The translations under genes and the position numbers were made by a program. The notes below the pieces were generated by a model. That model was not told the origin of the DNA. It saw nothing but the letters and a program-made list of their open reading frames with translations, and did not search any database. Positions 24,332-34,472 of a stretch of 64,000 nucleotides of DNA are shown here, piece by piece. This stretch comes from Desertivirga xinjiangensis (lineage in GTDB: Bacteria > Bacteroidota > Bacteroidia > Sphingobacteriales > Sphingobacteriaceae), in the NCBI RefSeq assembly GCF_024436435.1, contig NZ_JAFMZP010000001.1, forward strand, positions 806,001 to 870,000, in the 5' to 3' direction. The first letter of the stretch is position 1; each line of letters starts with the position of its first letter.

Positions 24332-27205
24332 ATGATTAAACTAATTCAATTTGCTATTTTAATAGCGTTTGTTTCAGCTGATGTGTGCCAGCTGAGGGCT
24401 CAAACCAGTGTTAAACATGGCGCTGCCGATATCACTGCCGGCGATAATGGTATCTACTCCCTGAATGAAGGCTGGTTTTTTCATAAAGGCGATATTCCTT
24501 TTCCCGTCATCAACGGCCATAGCGCAAGTTATTTTGCGTCGAAAGCAGGTAATGCTCTTGGTGCGGCTGCAATTGATTTTGATGCTACCGACTGGCAAAC
24601 CCTCAATGTGCCGCACGACTGGGCGATGGAGAATCCCGTTGATTCTACCGCAAACATTGCCCAGGGTTACCGTAAACGCGGTATATCCTGGTATAGGAGG
24701 CATTTTCAACTGGATAGCGCTGATAAAGGAAAACATCTCGAACTGCAATTTGACGGAATTGCAACGCATGCAACTATCTGGGTTAACGGGCAGCTGATGC
24801 ACCGGAGCTGGAGTGCATACACTTCTTCCTATATTGATATTTCTGCTGTTGCCAGATACGGCGATGATTTGAATACCATTGCCATCCGGGTAGATGCGGA
24901 TGCGATGGAGGGCTGGTGGTATGAGGGGGCAGGAATTTACGCTCATACCTGGCTGCTTAAACAATCTCCTCTGCATATCGTAACTGATGGTATTTATGCG
25001 AACCCTGTAAAGGCGTCAGGCCCAAAAAACGAGTGGAAGATACCTGTTGAGATAAGTCTTCGCAATGATGGAAGAGCGATAGCTCAGCCTGATATTGAAG
25101 TGATCTTAGTGGATCCAGGCAACAATACCCTGGCATCTGCAAACCTGCGCGGATCCGTAGAAGCCCTCGAGGCGAAAACGTTTAGTTTAACGCTCTCTGT
25201 AAGCGGTCCGCGGCTTTGGGAACCCGAATCGCCGGTACTTTACAAAGTACTTACCCGTATTAAAGAGAACGGTAAAATTATGGATCAGCGGATAACAAAA
25301 TGCGGCTTCCGGACCATCCGGTTCTCTGCTGATTCCGGCTTTTTCCTGAATGACAAGCATGTTCTGATAAAGGGAGTTTGTAATCATACCGATCATGCCG
25401 GGGTTGGCGTTGCAGTTCCGGATGGTATTTGGGATTTCCGGATGGAGCGTATAAAGGAGCTTGGGGCGAATGCTTATCGTTGTACCCATGCTGCTCCGCC
25501 TAAAAGGATACTTGAACTGTGCGACAGTCTCGGTATCCTGGTAATGGATGAGAACCGGAACTTCAATTCGTCACCCGACTATATGAACCAGCTGGAGTGG
25601 ATGGTCAAAAGAGACCGCAACCATCCTTCGGTGATCTTATGGTCGGTTTTTAATGAGGAACCGATGCAGGGAACACTCACGGGTTATGAAATGGTAAGAA
25701 GGATGGCTGCCAGGGTAAAAGCGCTGGATAATACACGGCCGGTAACTGCCGCGATGAATGGTGGTTTCTTTGAAGCTGATAATGTATCAAAGGGGGTGGA
25801 TGTTACGGGTTTTAATTACGAGATAAAACATTATGATCGTTTCCACAAGGAAAATCCGGAAATGCCTGTCATGAGTTCTGAAGATGCTTCGGCAGTGATG
25901 ATACGAGGAGAATATGTAACAGATCATAAAAAACATCTTTTAGACTCTTACGATACGCAGGCCCCAAAATGGGGGGCAACGCATCGTACAGCCTGGAAGG
26001 CAATTGCTGAACGGCCCTGGATGGCGGGTGGTTTTGTCTGGACCGGTTTCGATTATCTTGGGGAGCCAACGCCATTTACCTGGCCAACGGTTAATTCCAG
26101 TTTTGGTGCGATGGATATTTGCGGCTTCCCTAAAACAGGCTTTTATATTCGCCAGGCTTTCTGGAAAACTGATGAACCTGTTTTGCACATCGCTCCGCAT
26201 TGGAACTGGCCGGGCGATAGCACCGGTAAGCCCATCAAAGTTCTGCTTGTTAGTAATGCAGACAAAGTTCAATTGAAACTTAATGGCAAACTGATAGGCG
26301 AAAAGGTAAATGACCCCTACGAAATGACAGAGTGGATAGTGCCTTATTCTCCGGGGAAGCTGGAGGCCATAGGTTTTTCCAAAGGTAAACAGGTATCTCA
26401 AACCTCGGTTCAGACTACAGGCAAGCCGGTTCGCTTAAATTTAATCCCTTACCGGGGAAGTTTGAAGAACGATGGAAATGATGCGATGCCCGTCACGGTA
26501 GAAGCTTTTGATGACAAAGGCCGGCATGTACCGGATGCAAATCTGCCTGTTACTTTTCGAATTCAAGGTTCAGGCAATATTATCGGATTAGGAAACGGAA
26601 ACCCGAATTCTCATGAACCTGAAAAAGGTAATAAGCAAAGTCTTTTTAACGGACTGGCACAAGTTATTATTCAAAGCCAGAAGGGGGGAGGGAAGAACAT
26701 AGTGCTTGAAGCGACGGCCCCGGGCTTAAAGCCAGCTTCTCTAAAAATACCGATACTGGCTGTAAAACCCATAGCCGCGATACCCGCAGTCAGGCAAAAA
26801 CTGCTTTTGAGTAAATGGAAACTTTCTCCGGCAACGGCTGAAAAGCCAGATCCGAATGCCACGCTGGCTGATAATGATATGAACAGCTGGCAAGCAATTA
26901 CAGCTGGAAATCTGACTAAAATGAAGGATGGCAAATACGCTGTTTTAAGAACAACTTTCAGCCCTCTTAAAAGCCAGCAGGCTTCGGGGGGAAAGATCAT
27001 TTTAAAAGACGTCAGGGCTGCGAAGGCTGAGTTTTATTTGAATGGGAAGAAAGTGTTTGAAAAGAACCCGGATAGGAAGGGAGCAGCGTCTGAAGATATT
27101 GTGATTCCTTTTGAAAAGGGTTTAACAACACTTACTTTAAGTGTTCTGTTTCAAAGCCAGGAGGAAGAGTTGTTTGGATTGGGAGCTATTCCGGTAATAG
27201 AATGA
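24332..27205 (+). CDS. Glycoside hydrolase family 2 (beta-galactosidase-like)
   Basis: The protein has 957 residues with a signal peptide ending near QLRAQ. The order is that of GH2: sugar-binding jelly roll (about 50-220, SWYRRHFQLDSADKGKHLELQFDGIATHATIWVNG), Ig-like domain (225-330), catalytic TIM barrel (330-620), then DUF4982-like and C-terminal beta domains. E442 in NEEP is the expected acid/base and E517 in MSSEDAS the likely nucleophile. It is periplasmic or surface-exposed. It lies beside, but in opposite direction to, the polysaccharide locus, so it may remove beta-linked galactose or glucuronic acid from the same substrate. Specificity cannot be read from the sequence. Confidence 0.87.
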   Translation: MIKLIQFAILIAFVSADVCQLRAQTSVKHGAADITAGDNGIYSLNEGWFFHKGDIPFPVINGHSASYFASKAGNALGAAAIDFDATDWQTLNVPHDWAMENPVDSTANIAQGYRKRGISWYRRHFQLDSADKGKHLELQFDGIATHATIWVNGQLMHRSWSAYTSSYIDISAVARYGDDLNTIAIRVDADAMEGWWYEGAGIYAHTWLLKQSPLHIVTDGIYANPVKASGPKNEWKIPVEISLRNDGRAIAQPDIEVILVDPGNNTLASANLRGSVEALEAKTFSLTLSVSGPRLWEPESPVLYKVLTRIKENGKIMDQRITKCGFRTIRFSADSGFFLNDKHVLIKGVCNHTDHAGVGVAVPDGIWDFRMERIKELGANAYRCTHAAPPKRILELCDSLGILVMDENRNFNSSPDYMNQLEWMVKRDRNHPSVILWSVFNEEPMQGTLTGYEMVRRMAARVKALDNTRPVTAAMNGGFFEADNVSKGVDVTGFNYEIKHYDRFHKENPEMPVMSSEDASAVMIRGEYVTDHKKHLLDSYDTQAPKWGATHRTAWKAIAERPWMAGGFVWTGFDYLGEPTPFTWPTVNSSFGAMDICGFPKTGFYIRQAFWKTDEPVLHIAPHWNWPGDSTGKPIKVLLVSNADKVQLKLNGKLIGEKVNDPYEMTEWIVPYSPGKLEAIGFSKGKQVSQTSVQTTGKPVRLNLIPYRGSLKNDGNDAMPVTVEAFDDKGRHVPDANLPVTFRIQGSGNIIGLGNGNPNSHEPEKGNKQSLFNGLAQVIIQSQKGGGKNIVLEATAPGLKPASLKIPILAVKPIAAIPAVRQKLLLSKWKLSPATAEKPDPNATLADNDMNSWQAITAGNLTKMKDGKYAVLRTTFSPLKSQQASGGKIILKDVRAAKAEFYLNGKKVFEKNPDRKGAASEDIVIPFEKGLTTLTLSVLFQSQEEELFGLGAIPVIE

Positions 27206-27211
27206 TAAATT

Positions 27212-27299
27212 AAAGATCTCTCTGCCTTATCAGAGAGATCTTTAGGGAGATCTTTTTAGGGAGATCTTAAAGGGAGAACTTTAAGAGAGATCTTTAATT
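27212..27299. terminator. Perfect 12-bp hairpin followed by tandem AGGGAGATCTTT repeats between convergent genes
   Basis: AAAGATCTCTCT (27212-27223) and its exact reverse complement (27232-27243) form a hairpin with an 8-base loop. Four further copies of AG(G/A)GAGATCTTT-like words follow up to 27299. Being flanked by A-rich and T-rich ends, the hairpin can stop transcription in both directions, which suits the convergent GH2 and T9SS protein genes. The extra half-repeats look like slippage products. Confidence 0.7.
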
Positions 27300-28937
27300 T
27301 TATTGAACTACAAATTTTAGCTTTGAACTTTTCGTTCCTATCGTAACGGCAGCGATATATAAACCGGGAGCAACGTCCTTTGGAAGATCTATCTTATTTT
27401 CTCCAATTGCGAGAAGATGTTCTTCATCCAGTATAACGTTGCCAGACAGGTTGTAGACCGAGATCCTGGTCTTTTTTACCTCATCAGTGCTTATATTTAC
27501 ACTTACGGGTTCATTTTTTCCTGCCGAGATAAAGATATTCTCCTGCTTCATGTTCAGTTTTATCGAGATGATGTTAGACAATTCTGCCTTCCCATCAAAG
27601 TCGACCTGCTTCAACCTGTAATAATTTGTACCAGGCGAAGGCATCTGGTCCGTGAATGTGTACTTGTTTTTTTGAGTGCTGTTTCCTTTCCCGCTTACTT
27701 GTCCGATCTTGGAGAACTGCACACCGTCTGTCGATCTTAACACTTCAAAGTGAGAGTTATTCAATTCTAACGACGTTTCCCAGTTAAGGTTAACTTGCTG
27801 CTGATCAAACTTAGCCTGGAAAGATGTCAATTTTACGGGAAGTGTTGTCTCGGGAGTTGTTCCAGGAGTAAAACTTACGCTTCTGAAAACCGTATTGTTT
27901 GCGGCTGTCGCCAGAACTGAAAGCTCAGTGGTATTACTGATACTGGATGTCGCTGCATTTTCGTCTGTGATCGCCAGCAGTTGTGATGGAACAGACGTGC
28001 TAAGGTTTCCCCATGTAGCTGCGTAAAGCAGGATGTTCTTTCCTGAAACTTTACCGGTTATACTTTTTAATCCGTCGGTTGTTCCGGTAATTTTTATGCT
28101 GCCTTTCGCGACCCAGCTGCTGTTTTCAAGCGCAAACTTGAACAGACCTGCATCTGCGGGACCGGTACCATCATTTGCAGCATAGATCAGGTTGGGTTCG
28201 CCGTCGCCGTCAGTATCGAAAAGAGCTACCTGGTTAACATTGCTGATTCCTGGAAGAGTAATAGTACCTTTAGGCGAAGTGCCTGTATTGGTAGGAAGCG
28301 GACTAAAGTAGGGAACAGCCGATGCGTTGTTTGCACAGTAGAGTTTATTATTAAAGATGGTGTAACTCCTGGCGTTGCTTACATTGGTGCTAACCTGGGT
28401 TGCTGTGCTGGCACCCAGTGCTGAATAGAGAATTCCTGAACCTAGTGTCGCGCTGTAAAAGTGGCTGCCACCTGCGGTCGGCACTACGGATCTTGCCGGC
28501 GAGTTGCCGCTTACCGATGTACTTGTATTGAGGTTGCCTGCAGCGTCTAACACGCCAATTACCTTATCTACGTCCGATACGGAGCTTGAACCTGTCTCCT
28601 GGTCATAACCTATAATTGCAAGATATTGTCCGTCGGGAGAAAGTCCTGACATGCCCTCCAGGTTATATACCGTGGCGCTGCTTTTCATTATTGCTGTAAG
28701 TCTGCGGTTTGTTCCATTGGCAGACACAGGCACTGCGATTGTAAAATCCGGCGATTGAGCGGTTCCGGTAGTATTATACTGGTCAATAAACACAGGGACA
28801 GTGCGATTACTAGCTACGCTGCTCCCTGTTCCAACGCGATATACAGCAAGCTTGCCGGGCGTAATTTGTCCGGAACAATAAAGGCTGTAAGCAATACTGA
28901 TCAAAGTAAGAAATGTGATTGATAGAATTTTTTTCAT
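27300..28937 (-). CDS. Secreted protein with T9SS type A sorting domain, unknown function
   Basis: The protein has 545 residues with a signal peptide (MKKILSITFLTLISIAYSLYCSG). The main part (30-370) has repeated beta motifs around lines such as YLAIIGYDQETGSS and AGGSHFYSATLGSGILYS that suggest a propeller-like fold. The C-terminal 90 residues are a type A sorting domain (TRISVYNLSGNVILDEEHL ... LYIAAVTIGTKSSKLKFVVQ), preceded by a fibronectin-like linker (LNWETSLELNNSHFEVLRSTDG). It is therefore exported across the outer membrane. It is the last - strand gene of the polysaccharide locus, 129 bases after the esterase. A carbohydrate-binding role is possible but not shown. Confidence 0.78.
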   Translation of the reverse strand: MKKILSITFLTLISIAYSLYCSGQITPGKLAVYRVGTGSSVASNRTVPVFIDQYNTTGTAQSPDFTIAVPVSANGTNRRLTAIMKSSATVYNLEGMSGLSPDGQYLAIIGYDQETGSSSVSDVDKVIGVLDAAGNLNTSTSVSGNSPARSVVPTAGGSHFYSATLGSGILYSALGASTATQVSTNVSNARSYTIFNNKLYCANNASAVPYFSPLPTNTGTSPKGTITLPGISNVNQVALFDTDGDGEPNLIYAANDGTGPADAGLFKFALENSSWVAKGSIKITGTTDGLKSITGKVSGKNILLYAATWGNLSTSVPSQLLAITDENAATSSISNTTELSVLATAANNTVFRSVSFTPGTTPETTLPVKLTSFQAKFDQQQVNLNWETSLELNNSHFEVLRSTDGVQFSKIGQVSGKGNSTQKNKYTFTDQMPSPGTNYYRLKQVDFDGKAELSNIISIKLNMKQENIFISAGKNEPVSVNISTDEVKKTRISVYNLSGNVILDEEHLLAIGENKIDLPKDVAPGLYIAAVTIGTKSSKLKFVVQ

Positions 28938-29066
28938 AAAATTTATAGGTTTAATTGATTTACTCAGCTGAGCCGATGTGCTAAATTGCTTGTACTCTGA
29001 AGAAAAAAGGGGACAAAAAATCGACTGTTTGGGCTGAATTTTTATAAGTATGCGGGTTTCATCGCC

Positions 29067-31028
29067 TTACCACTGATCTGTTCTGAAAGGGCTGGCGGGT
29101 AAACCACTTTTGTTGTAAAGATTACATCCCTGGGGATTGTCGGCCCAGGCATACCGTACAGCGACAGGTTGTTTTACTTTCTTACTCCATACCTGAACCC
29201 GGCCATTTTTGATCTTTGCTTTGGCCCAATGAAATACCTTGTCTTCTCCCGCTATCGCAAAGTGTTTCAGTGCTCCATTCCTGGCCTCTAATTCATCTCC
29301 GGACTGATCTCCCACCTTGTCGAAGTAAAGATCGATCTTGTTTTTGCTGATACTCATGCTGCGGTACACCGGGCCTGAGGAAATCACTGTTGAATCTCCG
29401 TATGCTACTTCCCGCGCAACGAGCGCCAGGCGCCTACCAACATCTTTTTTGTTTGCCGGATGAATATCGTATTGTTCGCCAAAGTCTATGGCTACCGCCA
29501 AACCACTATTACTTACTTCCCTGGCAAGTTTCGCCTGGGCCTCCCTTAACAATGCCCAGTCGCTGGCCGAAGGAAGGGCTGGAGGATCCATATAATTGGC
29601 TAACTGCACTATAAGAAAGGGCATTTCTCTGAGCTGCCATTTGTTTCGCCAATCGTTTATAAGCGAAGCAAGCAGTTCTTTATATTCTGAGTATTTGGAT
29701 GTATTGCTTTCGCCCTGGTACCAGGCTACTCCCCTGATCGCGTACTTAATTAATGGCTCAATCTTACTGTAATACATGATCTCCGGAAGCTTGTCTATAC
29801 TGACAAACTTTTCGGAAGGTAACGGCGCCGAACGGTATCCCACTTTATACAACCATTCTCCGGAAAGATCAATGGCATCACCCGGTAAGGGATCCTCAGT
29901 CCTTATCTGGTAACTTTTTCCCTGTACTATCCCACATTTACCTTCTTTATCCACTATTCTGAGCGTGATCCAGTTTTCTCCTTCCTTTAGCAACCCCGGA
30001 GGTATTTGATATTTTCTGACGAGGTACTTGTTGTCCCTCGAACCGATATTGACTCCATTGATGTATGTACTGTCAATATCATCTATTAAGCCGAGCTCAA
30101 GTACAAGCCTGGACTGCGTCATCCGGGCGGGAATGTGCACTTTTTTCTTGATCCAGAGGACACCATTAAAGTCAGGTTCCGCCTGATCTTCGATAAATCC
30201 CGGAAAAGATATCGTATGCCAGTCCTTCAAGTCAGAGATGTTATTTTTCCATAAGCGTTGTGGCGAGGAAGATCCCTCGTCTAATTTATTTATTACATCC
30301 AACCAATCTGCGCTTATACGTTTCTGGGCTTGTACGATCTTATGAGTATACGCGCTGTCTTTGAACAGATCGGCCTTCTGCCGGTATGGTGGAAATTCTT
30401 TCAGCCCCTCTGCGCTTATCCAGGATTCAGCCGGTGTACCGGGATAGCTGGAATGGATAATGCCAATGGGGATCTTATATTTTTTATAAAGCTCGAGCGC
30501 GAAGAAATAGCCCACTGCACTGAAACGCATGACGTTTTCGGGACGAGCCTCTTTCCATGAACCTTCAGCATATTTTTTATGCCTAAAGCCGTAATCTGAT
30601 TTTACTGCAAACTCCCTGATCTCCGGCTGCAAGGATGCTTTGATATCCGCTTTATAAAGATCAGACGACTTATGAAGCTGGTAATCCATATTCGACTGAC
30701 CGGAGCAGAGCCATACATCACCTATCAGGATATTGTATACCTTCAGCCTGTTTTTCTCATTCGTTCCTTTTAACTCCAAGTCGTAAGGCCCGCCCGCCTG
30801 CATAGCAGGCAGTTTAAACTCCCAGGTGCTGTCTGCCAGCACCTTTGTGCTTGCCCTGAATCCATTGAATGTAAGGCTGAGCTCTTCTCCGGGGCTTGCC
30901 CAGCCCCAGATTTTTAAAGCCTGATCTCTCTGCAGCACCATATTGTCGCTCAGCAATGGAGGAAGGATGATCTGTGCTGCAGAGACAAGCGGTAATAACA
31001 AAAGAAAAATAAACGTTTTCTTCAGCAT
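29067..31028 (-). CDS. Sialate O-acetylesterase-like carbohydrate esterase
   Basis: The protein has 653 residues with a signal peptide (cleavage near VSAAQ). The SGNH-type nucleophile is S112 in LCSGQSNMDYQL, and the second block reads VAWYQGESNTSKYSEY. The C-terminal half holds DWRNKWQLREMPFLIVQLANY and the Asp-His region near FGEQYDIHPANKKDVGRR. A beta-sandwich domain is inserted in the middle (about 260-400). The family removes O-acetyl groups from sialic acids, xylans or other glycans. With a uronate-specific lyase and GH88 in the same operon, deacetylation of an acetylated uronic-acid polysaccharide is more likely than sialate as the target. Confidence 0.86.
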   Translation of the reverse strand: MLKKTFIFLLLLPLVSAAQIILPPLLSDNMVLQRDQALKIWGWASPGEELSLTFNGFRASTKVLADSTWEFKLPAMQAGGPYDLELKGTNEKNRLKVYNILIGDVWLCSGQSNMDYQLHKSSDLYKADIKASLQPEIREFAVKSDYGFRHKKYAEGSWKEARPENVMRFSAVGYFFALELYKKYKIPIGIIHSSYPGTPAESWISAEGLKEFPPYRQKADLFKDSAYTHKIVQAQKRISADWLDVINKLDEGSSSPQRLWKNNISDLKDWHTISFPGFIEDQAEPDFNGVLWIKKKVHIPARMTQSRLVLELGLIDDIDSTYINGVNIGSRDNKYLVRKYQIPPGLLKEGENWITLRIVDKEGKCGIVQGKSYQIRTEDPLPGDAIDLSGEWLYKVGYRSAPLPSEKFVSIDKLPEIMYYSKIEPLIKYAIRGVAWYQGESNTSKYSEYKELLASLINDWRNKWQLREMPFLIVQLANYMDPPALPSASDWALLREAQAKLAREVSNSGLAVAIDFGEQYDIHPANKKDVGRRLALVAREVAYGDSTVISSGPVYRSMSISKNKIDLYFDKVGDQSGDELEARNGALKHFAIAGEDKVFHWAKAKIKNGRVQVWSKKVKQPVAVRYAWADNPQGCNLYNKSGLPASPFRTDQW

Positions 31029-31031
31029 TTC

Positions 31032-32972
31032 TTACCAGTTGGCCAGGGGCTTTAAATCTGACTTTTTTACTGCGATGCTTTCATTGCCCGGGAGCAGCAC
31101 CACATTATATTGTAGTTTAGTGTTGGCAGGCACCTTTACTTCAAAACCTACTAGTCTTGTTCCCAGGTTCACAGCGTCGTAACTGTTAGGGGGATCTGTG
31201 TTCCAGGTCTGCATTTTTACGCCGGGTATGCCATCGACATATAAAACCAGTTTTTTATTCTGATTGCTGAGCTCCAGTTGATTTCCTTCAGACGATTCAA
31301 TTTTGGCAGGAGTCAACATAGCCCAGCGTATCACACATTCTTTGTCGCCAGTCTCAATTTCGTCGCGTACGTTAACATAGCGGCCGTTTATAACAGCGAT
31401 TCCTCTTTGAGCACTTTTCAGGTTGTCTTTGTACAATGAGGAAATATCCATCACGGCATAAATATTCTCTTTGCTTTGCTCTTCACCGGAAGACTTAAGG
31501 ATGGTCCCGTTTCCTGAAACATTCTGATGCTGATTGTTGACAGTAAGGGTGCTGTGTGAATGATTTGTATAACGGAAAACCTTCCAGCGGTCTGAGTTCT
31601 GGCTCATATTCCAGATATCCAGTCCGGCCGATTCCAGTGAATTATATTGCTGCATCCCCAGGTCTGCAGACCAGCGTACTCCTTCTGCATCCATCACAAA
31701 AGATCCTGCATCCATATGCCCATGGCTTAAAGAGGGAGAGCCGCCTTTGAATCCAACATAAATTCCATCAAGCTTATCCCATGCGGTTCGCATCACGGCT
31801 ATTTGGTTTTCACCTTTACCTTGCCACAAGAGGTTTTGGGGAGCGCTTACAGCATCTAAGGGCGTACGGTATCCCCAGATCAGTGCTGCCGGTAAAAAAC
31901 GGTTGGTCTTAGCGTTAAATTTCGAGGTTTGTAAATAACTCTTTTCAATATGGAGAAGTGAGGGTTCTTTTAGCTGGTTGGCAAACCAGAACATGGCTGG
32001 CTGCAGTCCTTCTATTCCTCCGCAATCTGAATAATTGAAAGGCTGCCGGGAGGTACCGATCAGGTTTTCGTAGAACGCTGCCGTCTTCATAAAACCAGGC
32101 ATTTCTTTTAATCCATAATCATTAGCGGTCAGATTTTCTATCGCGTTGATGAAAAAAACATTGTAAGAGGTTCCGTATCCCCAATAGCTGTAGCCTTCGG
32201 CATAGTTACCGTCGGGGCCATATTCTTTCATTGGTATCCGGATACTGGATATAGCCCGCTCTACCAGTTTGCCCGATACTTCGGGCTGATCTTCATACAC
32301 AGCCAGGGCTCCGAACGTAATGCCGGCATTACACACCTGGTTCCAGTTGTTTTTACCTCTTAACCAGCCATTATATTTAGTGTTAAGAGAAGGTTCTATC
32401 CCATGTTTGATAATTGCCTCACTAATGGTTTTTCGCGAAGCAGGGGAGAGGCTGTTAAACAGCCAGTCGTAACCAATAGCCGCGGCAAAGGTCATTTCAG
32501 CCACGTCCAGGAAATGATCCGGATTCCAGTCGGCAAATCTGGAGATGCTAAGCAATTCTTCTTCGCAGCGTTTCAGATATTTCTTTTTCTCTGTCATCCG
32601 CCAGGCATACGAAAGGAAGAACACTCTGCGGATACCTTCCCTTGAAACCTGCAGAAGACGCCGGCCGATCAGCTTCCGTTCAAGAGGTTTGGCAAGCATA
32701 ATAGAATCGCATTGATCCAGGATGCTGTTATGGACATTTTTCCAAAGGGCGTTTTTACTTATTGCAGCCATCACCTGCTTTTCCTCGCCAGCGGGTAAAA
32801 GCAGGCGAGGATGTGCTTTGATCTGGCTGTTGTCTTTGATAAAGTCTTGTGCCTGCAGCTTTGAAGAAGCCAGAGATAATACCAGAGAAAGAGCCAGAGA
32901 ATGAGCCAGACAAAGAGAACATCTGATCTTTCTAAGTTTAGCAAATTTGATTAATGTGATGAATGACTTCAT
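31032..32972 (-). CDS. Heparinase II/III-type polysaccharide lyase
   Basis: The protein has 646 residues with a signal peptide (after SSKLQAQ). The N-terminal 380 residues form a helical toroid typical of alginate lyase/heparinase-type enzymes (NPDHFLDVAEMTFAAAIGYDWLF, GKNNWNQVCNAGITFGAL). The C-terminal half carries the heparinase II/III beta domain (SLSHGHMDAGSFVMDAEGVRWSADLG, NHSHSTLTVNN). It should cleave a uronic-acid-containing chain by elimination in the periplasm. The PL family (for example 15, 17 or 21 type) cannot be fixed by eye. Only 3 bases separate it from the esterase; the GH88 gene lies 5 bases upstream. Confidence 0.86.
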   Translation of the reverse strand: MKSFITLIKFAKLRKIRCSLCLAHSLALSLVLSLASSKLQAQDFIKDNSQIKAHPRLLLPAGEEKQVMAAISKNALWKNVHNSILDQCDSIMLAKPLERKLIGRRLLQVSREGIRRVFFLSYAWRMTEKKKYLKRCEEELLSISRFADWNPDHFLDVAEMTFAAAIGYDWLFNSLSPASRKTISEAIIKHGIEPSLNTKYNGWLRGKNNWNQVCNAGITFGALAVYEDQPEVSGKLVERAISSIRIPMKEYGPDGNYAEGYSYWGYGTSYNVFFINAIENLTANDYGLKEMPGFMKTAAFYENLIGTSRQPFNYSDCGGIEGLQPAMFWFANQLKEPSLLHIEKSYLQTSKFNAKTNRFLPAALIWGYRTPLDAVSAPQNLLWQGKGENQIAVMRTAWDKLDGIYVGFKGGSPSLSHGHMDAGSFVMDAEGVRWSADLGMQQYNSLESAGLDIWNMSQNSDRWKVFRYTNHSHSTLTVNNQHQNVSGNGTILKSSGEEQSKENIYAVMDISSLYKDNLKSAQRGIAVINGRYVNVRDEIETGDKECVIRWAMLTPAKIESSEGNQLELSNQNKKLVLYVDGIPGVKMQTWNTDPPNSYDAVNLGTRLVGFEVKVPANTKLQYNVVLLPGNESIAVKKSDLKPLANW

Positions 32973-32977
32973 TTGCT

Positions 32978-34243
32978 TTAGTTAGTACGGTTAGTAATAG
33001 CCGAATACCTGTTTAATGCTTCCAGGAAATAATAGTCTGCATATACCAGCGGCACATCGATCTCCACACCATGTGCGATACTTCCTACGCTATGTTTTAA
33101 CAGAAAACCTCCATTAGTTCCTGTTTTAGCCCTGTAAGCAGGGCTTGAAAGAGAGGCAATTATCTTTTCAGCAGCTTCGCGGTATTTAGTTCCATCTACG
33201 CCTTTAAAGGTACTGAGTTCGAGCAGTGCAGAAGCAGTAACCGCTGCCGCAGAAACATCCCTGTATTTTGTAGGTGTTTGTTTTGCCTTCGATTTTACAG
33301 AGGGGGTATATCCTTTTTCATTCGCGTTAAAATCCCAGTAAGCTACAAAATCTGAAGGAAGATTTTCATTGTCGATATAGAAGTCGGCCATTTTTTTCGC
33401 CGTATTCAGAAAGCGTTTATCTCCGGTTTCCCGGTACGACATCGTAAAACCGTAAATTCCCCATGATTGTCCCCTGGCCCAGGTAGAGTTGTTGGCATAA
33501 CCCTGTGAAGTTTCTTTTGAAAGTACAGCCCCTGTTTGCGGGTCATAACATACCACGTGATGGCAGCTGTAGTCTTCTCTTATCTGGTTCTTCATTACGT
33601 TCTCGGCATGCTTGACAGCGATGTTTTTGAAATAAGGGTCGCCGGTAACTTTAGAAGCGAAAAATAAAAGCTCCAGGTTCATCATATTATCGATGATCAC
33701 CGGGAAATCGTACCTGTTCTTACCATCCCAGGAGCCGAACCTGTTCCATGACTTAATACTGCCAACTTTCGGATCAAACCTGCTGCTCAGCGATTTTGCA
33801 GCTTCTACCAGGATATTTTTATAGTTAGGATTCCCGGTAACCCGGTAAGCATTTCCGTAACTGCAGTACATCATAAACCCAAGATCGTGATGTTCAGTGA
33901 AATCTTTCAGAGATTCGAGTTTTTCTGTCCATTTAATGGCTTCGTTTTTAATGGAATCATCTTTTAAGCCATCGTACATATACCATAAGCAGCCGGGAAA
34001 GAACCCGGAAGTCCATTCATACTTGTCCGTAAGTTTCAGCTTGCCGCTGTCGTCCAGTGTTCTTGGGAAAAGCGTGTCTGTCCGGCTTCCTTCATTCAAA
34101 AGATACCGGTATTGAATACGGGCAATGTCGAAGTTTTCTGTTAAAAGGGTCTTATCGACAGGTGTGCAGGCGAACAAAGGCATAAGGCTTAATGCACCTA
34201 CTAAGCAGAGCGGAAAAATGATCGCCAGGATCTTTTGTTTCAT
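32978..34243 (-). CDS. GH88 unsaturated glucuronyl hydrolase
   Basis: The protein has 421 residues with a lipoprotein signal (C26 in MPLFAC). It is an alpha/alpha barrel enzyme of family GH88. The two key aspartates are D120 in HHDLGFMMY and D185 in PVIIDNMMNLELL. It removes the 4,5-unsaturated uronic acid from oligosaccharides made by a polysaccharide lyase, which fits the lyase gene next to it. It is probably anchored in the inner or outer membrane facing the periplasm. A DUF-type gap with a repeat separates it from the SusCD part of the operon. Confidence 0.9.
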   Translation of the reverse strand: MKQKILAIIFPLCLVGALSLMPLFACTPVDKTLLTENFDIARIQYRYLLNEGSRTDTLFPRTLDDSGKLKLTDKYEWTSGFFPGCLWYMYDGLKDDSIKNEAIKWTEKLESLKDFTEHHDLGFMMYCSYGNAYRVTGNPNYKNILVEAAKSLSSRFDPKVGSIKSWNRFGSWDGKNRYDFPVIIDNMMNLELLFFASKVTGDPYFKNIAVKHAENVMKNQIREDYSCHHVVCYDPQTGAVLSKETSQGYANNSTWARGQSWGIYGFTMSYRETGDKRFLNTAKKMADFYIDNENLPSDFVAYWDFNANEKGYTPSVKSKAKQTPTKYRDVSAAAVTASALLELSTFKGVDGTKYREAAEKIIASLSSPAYRAKTGTNGGFLLKHSVGSIAHGVEIDVPLVYADYYFLEALNRYSAITNRTN

Positions 34244-34307
34244 TAGAGATTCTATTTTATTTTAATATTAAAGTGGATCAAGCGGAAATTTGGGGGATGT
34301 TCTTTCC

Positions 34308-34350
34308 TTCGTCATCCTGAACTTGTTTCAGGACCTCTTGCTTAAGCAGG
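34308..34350. repeat. TCCTGAA hairpin repeat, copy outside module A
   Basis: The core TCCTGAActtgtTTCAGGA with its CTCTTGCTTAAGC tail is the same as at 1763, 2882 and 7741. It stands between two genes of the polysaccharide operon, so it is an independent dispersed repeat and not part of module A alone. It may trim or partly end the upstream transcript. Confidence 0.75.
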
Positions 34351-34472
34351 TCCTTTTAAGAGTCCAAGAGTTGCCGAAGTTTGGCACTAATGCGCTTAGC
34401 CGCCCCCAACTTTTCAACTTGATTCATTATAGTTCAGGCTGGCAGGATCAGGCGTCCTGCCTTAAAAGTAAT

